Part shown: piece by piece, positions 41,981 to 57,112 of the stretch
How the letters are laid out: each line of letters starts with the position of its first letter
Numbering within the stretch: the first letter of the stretch is position 1
Assembly (NCBI GenBank): GCA_037074765.1
Contig: JBAMDO010000575.1
Location: 620,001 to 684,000, forward strand
Reading direction: 5' to 3'
DNA: 64,000 nt
Origin: Mansonella perstans
Taxonomy: Eukaryota; Nematoda; Chromadorea; Rhabditida; Onchocercidae
The notes under the pieces: model-generated
What the model saw: only the letters and a program-made list of their open reading frames with translations
The model's database searches: none
What the model was told of the DNA's origin: nothing
Translations under genes and position numbers: made by a program

Positions 41981-43383
41981 ATTAGTGCAGCTAGGAATTT
42001 CAGAAATGTTATTAATTAATTTCACGCAGGATTTTATCAGTTAAATTCATTTATTCGTTTTTTTTTCAATCACGAAAGTAAGAGGACATCATGGAAAGGC
42101 AATATTTGCTTACTACAAAATAAAGCGTTTTTTCGGAAAAAAAGATAATCCTTTTTTGGATATTCAATATTATTCAAATTTCGAAAATAATGGAAAATAA
42201 CTATTTCAAGTAACAGTCTATTGGCAAAGAATTGTTCCGATCGAATTCTTGAACATTATCCTCAATTTTGATAATTATCAACTGCAACTGCAGTTAACAT
42301 ATAGGTAGAGATTAATTAAACAAGCCAGAAATAGCACATTGTAAATGATGCAATCATTATCCAGTACAACATCTGGTATTATCTGCTATTGTACAGTTCT
42401 AATACTGCAATCAAAGAATATTAACGTCACACCTGCATAGTAATGCTTAAAAGAAATTAAAGATTAAGAGTGAGAAAGATTTGAATAGTGAATTTTAGCA
42501 ATATGGAATTTTCAATAATGTAAAAATAATTAAAATACTGGAAAACTACAAAAAAATTGGAATAGTCAAAAGGAATGATGAGAATAAACTGAGCGACAAG
42601 AGCTTATAGGAAGGAAAATGTGGTGTAGCCTATTTAGAGCATTTTATGTATTTTTTTTTTACTCCAGAGGCGTTTCTAATATCCTAACAAGTGTATAGCA
42701 CCGCTCACCTTCATTGTTTTTATTGCGAGCCATGAAGGAATTGAATTACGACATTCACACAATATGACGTTAATAGCTTTTGGATATCATTCACAAATTA
42801 TCCAATCCAATTCCATGTCCCATTCGTATTGTAAGTGATAGTGCAGATAGTGTCAAAGTTCCGAGATTTATCAGAGTTTTCTTGACTCTCTTTTTTTTTC
42901 TTTTCTAATCAAAAAATAATTTCATTATTTTGCTGGCTACTGATCTGACCGGTCCTCCAAAGTAATCAATTCAATTAGTTCAAAAATTTCCTCTCTTCAT
43001 ACTTCTGAATTTTTGAATGTTTAATTTTATAAATATTTTTAAAAAAAAAATTGTTTTTAAGAGGAATTTCAAACTTCTAATAAAGAAATATTAGGAAGGT
43101 CACTTTCAAGAATAAGTTAATTTTGTTTTGATAGCAGCAGAACAAGAATGCACATTTCATCGATTGAGACAAATTTGTTTTATTTTTCTTTTTTGTGAAA
43201 AATTAAAGAAATGCGAACAATATGACTGGATTTCGCTTTAATCATCTATTCGGGAAATTAACAATAAGCACTTGATTAATCTGCCTAGAGTTAGATTAAG
43301 GAATGTAAAGTATATTATTCCATAAGCAAGCGAGTATTATTAATTGTTCAAAAGTCATTGTGCCAAAATAGCTTCTATGGCTA

Positions 43384-43433
43384 AGTTAAATTTCAAGAGA
43401 ACTTTTAGTTAAATGTTAAATTTCAAGAGAACG
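43384..43433 (+). repeat. Short direct repeat GTTAAATTTCAAGAGAAC
   Basis: The 18-base word occurs twice within about 50 bases, separated by a short AT-rich spacer. No coding or regulatory role is evident. Confidence 0.8.
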
Positions 43434-44559
43434 AAATTCGAAAATTTAGCGGTTATTATGACATCATTTTGCGGTAGTATTATTTTGTTCAATTATAACT
43501 TAATAATTTCATTTATTGCGATTACAACATATATTTAATGGAATGCTACTCTTGTATGTAAGCCAAGGAATGCATTTCCTATTCAGCCATAAGTCAATTG
43601 GTTATCTCGATTGTTCGGCTTCAATTCTGATTAGACAAATCAAGACAAAAGCCATATTTCCGCTAATTATTCAATCTCTTGCGAGAAATTTATCAACTGA
43701 ATAGGTATTATTGTTTCGCTACAATCAATTAATGAAAACTTATGACAATAATGATTGTATGACGGATGAAATGCAACAATAAATGGAAAGTTTTATCGAC
43801 TCCATTTTATTTGCGAAAAGTAGCAAAAGTAATTTTCTTTGCGATCATTTCCTCCAAGACGTCCTCCTGCTTATAATACACTGATTTTATGGTGAAACTG
43901 TTTTCAACGTACCGAGAATGAATATTGTTGTGATTCAGATTTAATTTCATCTTTGTCAACTGATAAAACCATTAGTCTCATGCTTTTATAAAAATTTCAA
44001 CCAGGTTATTACTACATGAACGAGCACAAATTCATAAGTCAATGGGAAATTTTATTTCTCGCAATTAAGAAATATTGATTTGCGAATGTCTAAAGAAGCA
44101 TTACGTGTTTTTAATACACGCAAGTCTCAGTAATTAAGTGAGTTAAAATTATATCATATTAAGCGAAAATTTGTCATTTGCTACTAGTTATTTGTACATT
44201 TTTATACATGCAATATCACATATGTTTGCATCGAAGTTTTCCTCCTTTAAGTCTATAATTAGTTCCTCATAAAATTCTCATATTTTATAAAATGTAGCAG
44301 AAAGTAATGTGATCATTGGATCATGATTATTGCTTACATATTACAAATTTCACACAAATAGCTTGGAGATATTAGGAAAGTACTTTAAAATTAGAAGAAA
44401 CGTGGTCCGACATTAACTTCACAGGAAGAACGAAGTGTTAAAGTTATGAGAATCAATCGGTAACAGTTATTTTTAGCAATAATTTTACAAAATAAGCACT
44501 TTTTATTTTTATCCCATTTCGACTTCCAGCAATTTCTCTTTTTTTATCCATTTCTCATT

Positions 44560-44694
44560 TTATTTCTTTCGCAATTCTTCTCTTTTCAGATCAAATGTTG
44601 TTTCAGCTTGTTCTTCATTAATTCTGATTAGCTCAGTATATGTAACAGGAACTTCTGTATTTTTATAGAACCCATTAAGAAATATATCCAACAA
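44560..44694 (-). CDS. Orphan terminal coding exon
   Basis: After a good acceptor (TTTTTTTATAG) a 45-codon frame reads LLDIFLNGFYKNTEVPVTYT, continues with ELIRINEEQAETTF, and ends REELRKK before a stop. Codon choice and composition look coding. It lies 510 bases downstream of the WDR37 stop on the same strand and starts in phase 0. One possible first exon is 45143-45126 (MATVPR, donor GTTATT), which starts only 61 bases after the WDR37 stop and would give a 50-residue protein in a tight operon. Alternatively it is an alternative 3' exon of WDR37, whose penultimate exon also ends in phase 0. I do not recognise the protein. Confidence 0.45.
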   Translation of the reverse strand: MLDIFLNGFYKNTEVPVTYTELIRINEEQAETTFDLKREELRKK

Positions 44695-45203
44695 CTATAA
44701 AAAAAGCTCTTAGAATAAATAAATTCATTTACTAACATAAAAATCAATTTAATACAACAATAATGTTTTTCAAATTAAAATTCATAGCATTATCAGAAAA
44801 TTTACAATGGATTACGAAAAAAAAATTTATTTGAGCTTTGAAGCAATCAATTCCCCTTTTCTAGTGCAGAAAATTTTCGAAGAGAAAAATTAAATGCAAT
44901 ATAAAGGAGACCAAGCCATAAATCGCGATTTCACTTTGAAATCTCAAAACTGATGTGCCGTAGTTATAATAACAAATAGTGGAAAAAGCTAGAAGTGTGA
45001 ACAAGCCATGAAATTAATAATTCCAAATAACCAAAAGAACAGTTAACGCTAATTGTTAGTCTCAAATTGTGTACAGTGCTTTCGCATACATCCGAATAAA
45101 CATTTTATGAACAAAAAAGAATAACTCGTGGTACTGTAGCCATACATGTTACATAACGGAATGATAAGCTAAATTTAAGAACTGTCCAAAGCCACAAACA
45201 AAT

Positions 45204-48200
45204 TTACTCTTTTCCAAAAGCAGTTTTCCAAGCAATAACTTGTTTATCAAATCCACACGTAAATAGATCATAATTCGGATAATCATCCGCCCAGGCAGTA
45301 CAACAAACTAAACGGCGATGACTCTGAAAATTAACGAGGAATAAATATAAACAGGAACAAGTCTAACTAGATTCACAAAAAAATGGTCGTTTGAATAACT
45401 CCCAAGAGGATAATACGGTGACTACAGAACAACGACCTGAAGGAAAAGAAATTAGGAATAAGGAAACAAAATGTTTTCCTTATCCTAATCTTATTTTTTC
45501 TTATTTTTCAGTAAATTAAAATTTTAGCGCAGCATACTTCCTTCTGAACTAATCTTGTATTATCGGATCAACTCAAATGACCATTCCTCTCGCAAAGATT
45601 CAATGCGAGCGATTGCATCTCCTATACTTTCGAATAAAAGTCTTCGGTTGAATTTATCCTAAGAATATGCGGAAACAGTTAATTCTAAGACTCTATTGTG
45701 CCAACAAAAGAAATTTCGCGACAATTTAGTGCTATTAAATACATTAGCACGCTTCACTGACAACGAAGGATTCCGTGATCAAATCTTCGCATCAGCATAT
45801 TTCATAATACTTCTCACTTCAAAATAATCGAAATTAATTAAAAATCATGACAGCCTTACTTGTCCATTAGTACGAGGAAGTCTTGTTAATCGAACAGTGT
45901 TCAAATCATACAAGCGAACACTACGATTATCTTGCGGAATGGCAACAACACTTCGTGACGAAATTGAAAGTCGATTAACAGCGCTATCCAAACGAACAGT
46001 TACAATTGCACTGCGCATATTGCGCAAATCCCAGACCTAAAATATTCTAAATTTTAATTATTTCTTGAAACTTCATGAAAAATTCTTGAATACACGACTC
46101 CAAGTCGAGATTAATTACATATTTTTTGGGAAAATAACCTTGATTGATCGGTCATCACTGCCCGAAACAAGTTTTTCACCGGATGAAAAAACAACTGATG
46201 TTACTGAGCTGCAAAGCAAATACATTAATTTCAAAATGAATGATAATTTCATAAAAAACATAGCAGCACCGGAAAAATCATACTCGACATGTCCTTGAAA
46301 AACTGCAACAGAGTGAATTGATTCCCGGAAATCCCACAAGCGAAAAGTAGAATCACGGCTTGCAGTAACAATCAGTTTTTGTGATGGATGAGCATTGCAA
46401 TGGTTCAATTCGTCATCGTGGCCTATAAAGTACATGACTGCTCTTCCCGACATTTCTTTTTTACTTGAAATTCGAATTAATCCATACAGAAATCTATGTA
46501 ATCATCTTATATCAGTTGTATCCGCCTTGCATAGAATTTTTTCTAAAACAAAAAACGGGCTAACCCGACAAAACATTCACAATTTCTCCTCGTTCGGCAT
46601 CATAAATATTAGCAGTTCTATCCCAGCTAGCTGTGATAAGCTGTTCACCACCACTGAACCACTCAACAGCCATAACTGCATTAGCATGACCCGTCAAGCG
46701 TCGCAGCGGCTGCCGCACAGTACTTGACGCATGAACCTCTCCATTACCTAAACGAAAAAGTAAACAAATAATTAAAGCACAGAAATAAACACCATCAGCA
46801 TAAAAAATTTCAAACAAATATTCACCTTGCAAATCGTTCCCTCCACTGGTTTGTTCTTTTTCAGCCAATTCATCATCTTCACTATTCGCAGTAGGAAGCT
46901 GGATATTGCCTAAAAATTTTATTCCACAGAGAAACTGTACAAATTGACAAATACCGAAAATGGCAGAATGAAAAGTGAAAAAGCAAGGATCCAAATAAAT
47001 TTGTAATTATAACAAATAGATTAAAAAGTTAATAGTTTGAAATGTTAGCAACATTGTGGCTTATCTTGTATCTTTACTTTACTAACTAAATAAAATGTAA
47101 GTCATAAGCGTATGTAAATTTATTTTTGAAAAGAAACAGATCAAAATTGATTATTAACTAACCTGGAACAACAGTCTTCCAAATATGTGCAGTACGGTCA
47201 CCACTAGCTGTAGCAACAATGAATTCAGTGGAATCAGTTGTTGATGGCCCGAAAGCAACACCATTAACCGAACCAACATGACCCGTGTATTGCGCCAAAC
47301 ATGTACCTGTATCCAAGGACCAAAGCAAGCATGTCTGATCTTAAATAATTAGAATATGAAGTTGAATTAAATTCCAAATATTTAGTAAAACTAATCTGTC
47401 ACTTTTTTGATAGGATTGAATTTACATTTTTTTTTTTGATAGAATTGATTCATCATTTTAGCTTTTTTTGTTCTTTTAGAACAAGACACAATAAAAATAG
47501 TGCATTGTTATTAAAGTATATCCATTCACTTCTTAGCTAAAAAAATTGAATAAAAATCATAATTTGTTTTAACAAAGCCAAAAAAGGACCCGCAGACGCG
47601 CTTGCCATAATCGGTTGCATTCCACGGCTTACCGTAACATGCCAAACACCATCCCGATGTCCCATAAACGAGTGAACATATCTACATCGACGTGAACTAT
47701 CACTAACAACTTTTAAGCTTTGAACCAGGCGTCCCGGCGGTACTCGTAACGCAGTCTTTAACTTTTGGCGCATTTGATTGCCTATATAAGCAACATTATT
47801 ATAAACTGTACCAATCAGCTGATTTCGATGCTGCATTGTTTGTGAATGTTAGCTTCATCATTAAAGAGAAAAGCCAAACTGAGGTCCTCAGCGATCAAAC
47901 AATGCACTATTTATGCTAATTAAAGTATCATGATCAACTCATAGATTTCGTCTTTTCCAAAATCAAATTCCACTTCACTTGAAGTCCACAGCGATGAACC
48001 AAAAATTAAAAACTTCAGTTCAATATTCGTACATTTATGATTAATTGCAATCATCTACCAGAGCTGCGCCGGTGGTATTTTCAGTCAAGAAGCATAGTTT
48101 TATATACATAAATAAAATAAAAATGTAAGATTAAATAATTAGCATTATTTTTGAAAATCAACAATGAACAAAACGACCTTTCTTGCCGACTTCCTTTCGT

Positions 48201-49476
48201 GCTGATAATGGATCATTTGGTAAAGAATAAATCTCAGGTGATAACGTCACTGTTTCGTCCATCCGCTCACTTAATTGGTTCAACTTTGCCTGCACTGTAA
48301 AGGTTTAACTTTGCCTACATCGCATTAAGAATATTTATTTCTCGCACAATTAAATATTCACTCATAAACCACTGATTTTTATATTATTTTCTAGACGGAA
48401 TTTCACTTTTTAGATTTAAAAATTGAGTAAACTTCATTTCAAGTTTTTTTTCCTTACCATCATCTGAATTATTCGCTTACGCAAGAGTACTCAAATTTGA
48501 AACGAACAAACGATGTATGTTAGATAATGATAGTATAAAAACCAACAAAAAATTTGGATTGAGTGACAAGCATGTCAAATTAACAATAAAAGTGCGTAAT
48601 AACAGGACAATTTTTTATAACAGCTGTCACATTTCAATCTTCATTTAGTGTGTTTTTTAATCGTTTTCTATTACATTCTAAGGAATTGAAAACTAATTTG
48701 TATTTACTTTCTGTGAAGGCATTGTCAAAGAATTTCCTCCTACAATAAAATAATGGATTTAAAATAATAAAATAGTTACATTCGCAGTTCTCCTCGTACA
48801 AAGTGTCAATTTCCTTTTCAATATATTCGAACAATTGGTATAATCGTGCTCTGAAATATTTAATCGCATTAAAAAAAAGATAGAGTAAAAGTGTAATGAA
48901 AGTCCGGAAAACTTGCCAGTGCTGATTCATCCTTTCATTTCTTTACTAATTTTCATAGACATAATATCTAAAAAATTCAATGTGGTACGGATTAAGGAAC
49001 TTATAATTATTTATCGCATATAATAGTTCTACCTTATTTGATAATTAAAAAATATCAGCAAGATAAGATTTTGATAATTTCAAATAACTCGGATCACGTT
49101 AAGATGTATAAATTCGAATTCTAATTCTAGTTGAAAATATTAGACGATTGATTCGTAATAATTCTAGCTTCGGCAGAAGTGGAAACGATTAATTTTTAAT
49201 GATTTTAGTTTTCGCCACTATGTTATTTTCAAGCTACCACAGCATTATTTTCTCCACATTATTATATTTTTCGAGCTACTTCAACAAGAATTTGAAAGAA
49301 AGATTGAGTGAAATTTTAAAAATTTTTCTTAAATAATAAAATACATTGAAGTCATACTTATGTGGTAATGCTATTTGTTCCATATCGCAATATTGCGGTT
49401 GATGTTGAGCACTTGGAGATCCTTGCTGTAAATCACCATCTGCCCAAGCACGAAACTTCTCAAATCTTCCAGACAT
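45204..49476 (-). CDS. WDR37: WD-repeat protein 37 homologue
   Basis: Eleven exons 5' to 3': 49476-49358, 48850-48780, 48294-48178, 47781-47590, 47339-47163, 46909-46826, 46747-46565, 46422-46284, 46208-46139, 46036-45860, 45323-45204. They encode 482 residues, close to human WDR37 (494), with all phases matching. The N-terminal coiled part reads [20 protein letters not shown], as in WDR37. Seven WD-type blades follow, with landmarks [69 protein letters not shown] and [12 protein letters not shown], ending [12 protein letters not shown]. In vertebrates WDR37 partners PACS proteins in calcium and endosomal trafficking control; that role is taken from the family. The acceptor at 47782 was chosen by phase; an ATG at 47836 in the same frame offers an alternative start. 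Confidence 0.93.
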
Positions 49477-50562
49477 GTACTAAATTTGTAAAATCCTGAA
49501 ATTGAATTTTTGAAATTTCAACAGAAGCACTTGTTTTCTGTCGTCTCTAGTATATTTTCCTAAAAAATCTTGATTGTAATGTACGGAAAATTGATTATTA
49601 ATATTCAATTAACTTCATCTTCATGTAAGAGGTGCGACACGATTTAAAGATCTATTTTAATGATTTATTTTAAATAAGAAAAAATAACGGAAGAAAAACA
49701 ATAAAAATAAACTGTTGAACATAAAATATGACGAAATGGTCAATGATGAAGAAATATTTCAACGATACTTCAACTAAATTTATGAACTAAATGAAAGCTA
49801 TTGCGGTTTCCACAAACAAGAGAAAAAACACAAGAAATGGTTGCAATTCATAAATTTTATCTTAATAGATGCCAAATAAAAAAGAAAGAAAAAAAGAAAA
49901 GATTAACAAATTGCTCATAAAACTGCAAAAACAATTTAAAAAATTTAACAAAACAGTATGGCTAATTCTATTTAGATGATCTTAACAAGAAATAATGTTT
50001 TCATTCACGTTTTCCAAGCTACCACGTTACGCCCGCGAAATATGAGCAGATTGAAGTATTAACCGAGAAAAGGGCTTAAGTTGCCAGGTAGGAGTCGGGA
50101 TTCTTGTTTGTTTTTTTATATACACATTAATTAAGATAGAAAAGCTAGTTTGTTTGTTTTCATTTAGTAATTAATGTATTCCATTCAAAGTGTACGACGT
50201 GATTTCGAAATTTAAATTTTTATTGGCAAAACATAAGTTTTCATTGTTTTATGAACCTATCAGTCACGAAATTTCACATTGTTATCAGGCTTTCTGTGTA
50301 ACACGTTAAATTAATTATTTCTTAATTATCTAAATCATCATGATAGGTGATAAATTGTTTACGTTATTGAAAGCAGATACTGTAATATTAACTGAAATCC
50401 AAATGTATCAAAGTCAACTGTTTATCTTGTAATAAACAGCTGTATAATTCTATTAGTAGCCATAAACGAAGTAAAAGGTATACTTTTCAGGAATTACATA
50501 TGGTAAAATACATTTATTAACGATTTTGTAAAAAGCAAAACAATCAGACTTATTACGGTGAA
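49477..50562. promoter_or_regulatory. Divergent region between WDR37 and PPTC7
   Basis: The two genes are head to head, separated by about 1.1 kb, so both promoters should lie here. A strong acceptor-like TACTTTTCAG ends at 50490, 72 bases before the PPTC7 ATG, and could be a trans-splice site or a leader-intron acceptor. No coding exon was recognised in the region. Confidence 0.4.
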
Positions 50563-52622
50563 ATGATCCGTACGAAACTGTTGTCGCGCTACAGTACCTT
50601 GGCCGTACGAGCTCTGGTGACCGCTGGTGTTGCTGAACGGTGTTTTGCGTCTAGTCGTTGTTTTCATAACCAGTGTACTGCAGATGTACCAACTGCCTCT
50701 GTTCATCATCATCAAAATGTGAAAGACGTACATGCCTCATGTTGTGGTTTCCCTAAGCATCTCAAGAATGGGCCTTCGACTGTTCTCGATCAAGGTGTCT
50801 TCGGTGATGATGCATGCTTCATTGCACGTTTTGAAAATACATATGTAGTTGGTATGTGATTTTTTATTTGTTTTCTTCATTTTGCATAAGAAGCGATTGC
50901 ATAGAGGCATATAGCACTACAAATTTATATGGATAATAAAAGATATTAAATGGAAATTGAACTAATGTGCAACAGAAGTGGATTTTATCACAAAAATTTT
51001 AAACCATTTCAAGTGCTGCACCAGTTGTTTGCTAGCAATTTTCAGTAAAATTAGTTCAAAAAAACCTAATCACATTGAAGGAACTGGCAAGTAATTAGCA
51101 GGTGGTTTAACGGCTAATTGATAAATTTTCTGTATGATATAAGGCTGTTTTTGGCATACTATTTCACTGTCATTGATGTTTTGGTAATAGGTATTAGATT
51201 ATAGTTTAGATTCCAATGAAATAAGAATACTTTAGGGAAAGATTACATTATTTTTTAAAGGCGTAGCGGATGGTGTAGGTGGTTGGCGCAATTATGGAAT
51301 CGACCCATCAGAATTTTCCAGTCGCTTGATGAAACTTTGTCAGAAAATTGTAATAAAAGGTAATATCTTTGTAAGGAAATTTTTTAATGGATATCATTTG
51401 TAATTCAGCGCATGAAAATGGTAGAAGTAATGCAAAATTTTAGGTGCTATTTTTTTAACAATTTCAGGCCAGTTTCAGCCGACCCGTCCGGATAAGCTAT
51501 TAGCTTGTGCATACGAAGCACTTGCGAGGCCACCACGTCCAACTGGATCATCTACAGCTTGTGTACTTATTGTTCACCAAGATACCCTTTATTCTGCTAA
51601 TCTCGGTGATTCGGGTTATCTGGTTATTCGAAATGGCAAAGTAGTATATCGCAGTCGTGAACAGACCCACTATTTCAATGCCCCATATCAGTTATCATTA
51701 CCTCCAACGGATGACGGTAGATTTTATTATAATAGTTCTAAATTTCTTTACGCCATTAAAATTTATCTCTTTCAGCTTATCTATACAGTTATGTTTGGTG
51801 TTTTATGAAATTTGCATAATATTATTGTGGATTTGTTTCTAAGGGATTGAATATAATTGAATGTTGATATGGAAAGTCTTGATTTGTTTCGATGTGAAGC
51901 ATTTTTTTGATTTTTTCTAAAAATTCTTAGGGAATGGTAGTTTCCTTGGTGATTCTCCGGAGAAAGCTGAATCGGCATCATTGGATTTAATGAGCGGTGA
52001 TATTATTGTTCTTGCAACCGATGGTCTGTGGGATAATGTGACGGAAGATGAAATTGTTAAGCAATTATCGGGTCTCAAACCAGGCGATGTGCAGGTGCAT
52101 GAGGCTTTTTTAATGTATTGTTAAAAGCTAGATCATATTTTATTGTATCAGATGAGATACCTAGATAATAAATGGAGATTTATAATTATGGTAACAGGAA
52201 GAGAATGAATAGAGAACGAGCAAACGACTATTAGGAATCCATAAGAATTCAAAGTTTTGTGCCGTTGGACAGTGCTTTTAACAACACAAAAACTGCAGTA
52301 AAAACTTAAATTGATTCACGAAATCGAGGATGTCGTAGAAATTAAATCCTTCTCTTATTTTTTAAGGGTAAATTAAATCCTAAATTCAGTCGATGAGCTT
52401 AAGAAGAGAAGCATTATTGTAGCAGGAAAGTAGTTTTAAATTCTCTTATTTGAATTAATATTTTTTTAGAAAGCCTGCAACAGTTTAGCACTTACTGCAA
52501 GAAGGTTAGCGTTCGATACACGGCATTTGTCCCCGTTTGCAGTAAAAGCATCGCAGCATGGAATCGACGCACCTGGAGGCAAACCAGATGACATAACACT
52601 TATTTTATTATTAATTGCTTGA
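50563..52622 (+). CDS. PPTC7: PPTC7-type mitochondrial PP2C protein phosphatase
   Basis: Five exons: 50563-50851, 51261-51359, 51468-51716, 51931-52094, 52470-52622; 317 residues (human PPTC7 is 304). The PP2C fold motifs are intact: [23 protein letters not shown] (about residues 98-109, metal-binding Asp), [49 protein letters not shown] and [10 protein letters not shown]. The N-terminus ([18 protein letters not shown]) is basic and amphipathic, as expected of a mitochondrial leader. The family includes yeast Ptc7, which dephosphorylates Coq7, and mammalian PPTC7, which also limits BNIP3/NIX mitophagy. Action on CoQ biosynthesis in this organism is inferred from the family. Confidence 0.95.
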
Positions 52623-54158
52623 TCTGTTATGGCAAAATTTGAAATGCTATGATTTTCTTACTATGCTCATCTCATGTATGAAGTAAGCTCATTTGATTTG
52701 ATATAGTAGATTTTGCGTTATAAATATGTTAAACGTGAAAATGAATTGATAAGTAAAAAATATCTCTGTTCACCGTAGCACATCTTATAGTTTCACTAGG
52801 TATGTATATTTTTAAGTTTAGGAAGAACTGGAATGGTTTGATGACTGTAAGCATCAAAGCATTTCAGTCCTTCAAGAAAATTTTCAACATCTGCATTAGC
52901 ACTGTAAGTTTCCGATAGTTACGGTTCACGAACTTGCAGTTGCTGTGATTTTTTCAGTAGATTAATGTCTCGATGTTTGCATAATTTTGCTGGTGATTTA
53001 CAGAATTGCTTGTACCTTCCTAGTTTTTTACAGTTTAAAATTGTTTATTTGTGCATTTTGTTATATTATTTGCAAGAATTGGGAACGACATTGCATTGTT
53101 TAAATTTTAATATAAATTTCATTTTGGCATAATTTTGAAGAAAAAAAGATTAATGGATTATCAAAAACCAATCCTTTACTTTGCAAGTCTGTGTTGCATC
53201 ACAACATACAGAAAAAAAAAAAAAAAACTTGCACTAATCTTCAGCATATTTGATCCAATTTTACAGTAACGAATCAAAAGTATTTTAATTTTTTTCCCAG
53301 TGCCAATGTTTTGCTGTTTATTTAATTTTCACGTTGCAGAGCAATTCATTATTCGGTCGTATCATCCTATTTCCATACAAATACATCTTTTCCATTTCAT
53401 TTTATGCTTTATTGCGAACTGAAGTTAAATAGTGGGTTAGGTTTTGATTAAAAAAGATAAAATGGAAAGGTAAAGGAATTTAAAATTTGATATAGAAGTA
53501 GTACTTTTTTATTACAAGCACTAAAATTTGTTTTTATTTCTTGTTATAAAAACAAGGAAAAAAGATTGTAGTTAACTGTTAATATAGCATTAGCAAAGTT
53601 TATTTCTGTCAAGTTTTAAAAGGTTAATAATGCTTAAATTCATGCAATACTAACTGTTTTGAAAATATTTCTACTCTATTTATTATTTCTATTTTTCAAA
53701 CTTCTTTCGCTTGTTTTTTTATTGTTTCATGTTTTTTATATGCTACTGTGGGAATATGAAGAAGATAATAAAATTAAAAAAAAAAAATAACCTTAGCATT
53801 GTTGTCATTCATTTCCTTTGTCATTTTGTTATGTTGGATCCTTTTATTGTGATAAAAGTTTTAAAGTCTTTTAACGAAAATATCTTTAATGTCTCATTAG
53901 AAGTGTAAGATGAAAGTGTCAAATGAAATGATAAAGTTTTTGTTGACTGCATTCTTCTTGTTCCAAATATTAGGTTGCTTAGTTTATAAATGGCAGGATT
54001 TGTGCAATTAATGCTAAATGAAGTTGCGAAGTCTTTCCGATTACAAATTCATGAAATTGCTCTCGAAATTTCAATACTATTACGATCTATTATGAAGTAA
54101 CATTGTAAGAATACTGTTTTTTCAAATTATATATTAATAACTGTATTCTTTAGCAGAT
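52623..54158. other. Intergenic region between PPTC7 and NDUFS8
   Basis: About 1.5 kb of AT-rich sequence contains T and A runs and an AATAAAA-like signal near 53767. No exon, RNA gene or repeat family was recognised. The distance is long for an operon, so NDUFS8 probably has its own promoter. Confidence 0.45.
54148..54156 (+). promoter_or_regulatory. Probable spliced-leader acceptor of NDUFS8
   Basis: The sequence CTTTAGCAG ends only two bases before the NDUFS8 ATG. An AG acceptor this close to the start codon is typical of nematode trans-splicing and leaves an almost leaderless mRNA body. Confidence 0.45.
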
Positions 54159-55908
<1,750 letters not shown>

Positions 55909-56451
55909 ATTAAGGAAGCTTTACTGACTGATCGTTCTATTGTTCTTCATTTCGAAATTAGTTTAAAGAATACGGTTTCATCGATCGATGAAATGAACTG
56001 CAGAATAAATATTGGCATTTTGATTGGTTTCAAAATGCTAAAGTTGTTGTCAAAATAAAAGTCGATGTATCTGCTTGCGACTTTAAAAAGTTCAGATATG
56101 CGATTAGTCGGTAAATCAGTAGTTAAGCAGTTAAGCGACTTTACATCATTTAGAAAGTGTCTGTGTGGATCTAATTCTCTTTGTATATATAAAAATTATT
56201 TGAATAAGCTGTCTTTATTCGTTCTTAGTTGTAGTTTGTACTTATATTGTTCGTGCATTTTAAGTAATATTATTTGTATGATGTATGTTTTATATATAGA
56301 ATGACGCTAGTATTAGCATAAAAGTTTCAGCCTTGTTTCATTCATGCAGTAAGATTTGTTAAAAAGTTAAAAATTTTAATCTCAAAAAGTTTGCTTTGCA
56401 GCAGAAAATTTTGTACTAATAAGCAAACTGAAAAGAATGATCCAATCATTT
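55909..56451. other. Convergent 3' region after NDUFS8
   Basis: This 540-base AT-rich stretch lies between the NDUFS8 stop and a minus-strand open frame. It probably contains the 3' untranslated regions of both genes. Nothing else was recognised. Confidence 0.4.
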
Positions 56452-56667
56452 TTATTGTGTGCTTTTTAAGGCGAACCCACACAACTTTAACACTGACTTG
56501 GCTTGTAATGGAGATAAAATACGCATATTACCTAGACAACGTCGTAAAGTAGCATATAGTTGTAGTTTAAACGTTAAACTTTGATTATCGTTTGAAATAT
56601 GCTTCATTTCCCAAATTTGGGTTTGCGGGAATATAAATTTAAAATTTATTATCGACACGGAGTCCAT
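56452..56667 (-). CDS. Small open frame, possible last exon of the F-box gene
   Basis: A 71-codon frame ends at TAA (56452). Its latter half reads LQLYATLRRCLGNMRILSPL and closes KLCGFALKSTQ, with ordinary codon choice. There is no AG upstream of its ATG that would make a clean acceptor. An internal AG before the codon for Ser in QSLTFK would match the 2-base overhang left by the exon 57231-57113. It is therefore either the final exon of the upstream minus-strand gene or a small separate ORF. Function unknown. Confidence 0.3.
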   Translation of the reverse strand: MDSVSIINFKFIFPQTQIWEMKHISNDNQSLTFKLQLYATLRRCLGNMRILSPLQAKSVLKLCGFALKSTQ

Positions 56668-57112
56668 TAATGAGCGTAATATTTAAATGCAAAACAGTTG
56701 CCAAAATTTAAAATTGCTTCATCTTCTGTCATCTTCTGCTGATGATAGGACTGTATGTGTGCTGATACTATTCATAACCATCATGCTTTCATCGCTGTAA
56801 TTTTTAATTTCACAAATTGAACTTATTCGTGCTCACAATGAAGTGTCAATTAGCTTGAAACAGAATTATATGGCAGATATCGTTTAGAAATTTCAAGGCC
56901 AATAAACTGTGAAATCTTCTGGATGGAAGTAGATGGGAATCTCTTACCTCTTTTGTCTCTTACAACCATAATTGCAGATGCTATTTCTGCTGAGAGTTGA
57001 ATATGTATTCTCAATTATATTTAGTGTAAAGAGTCACTAGTCTTATGTTTCATCCCTATGATAACATTTAAAAGAATTTTTTTTTTTTTAATCTTTTTCA
57101 TTGAGAAAAAAC

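Larger units (their letters stand above)
41348..44559. other. Intergenic DNA upstream of the unrecognised gene
   Basis: About 3.2 kb lie between the start of the six-exon minus-strand gene and the orphan exon at 44560. The region is AT-rich. Apart from two short direct repeats I found no supported coding exon, RNA gene or mobile element. The part nearest 41348 presumably holds the promoter of the minus-strand gene. Confidence 0.4.

Noticed and set aside
50494..50733. Minus-strand frame opposite the PPTC7 first exon
   Set aside because: The plus strand encodes a mitochondrial leader and a PP2C start; the reverse frame has no family features.
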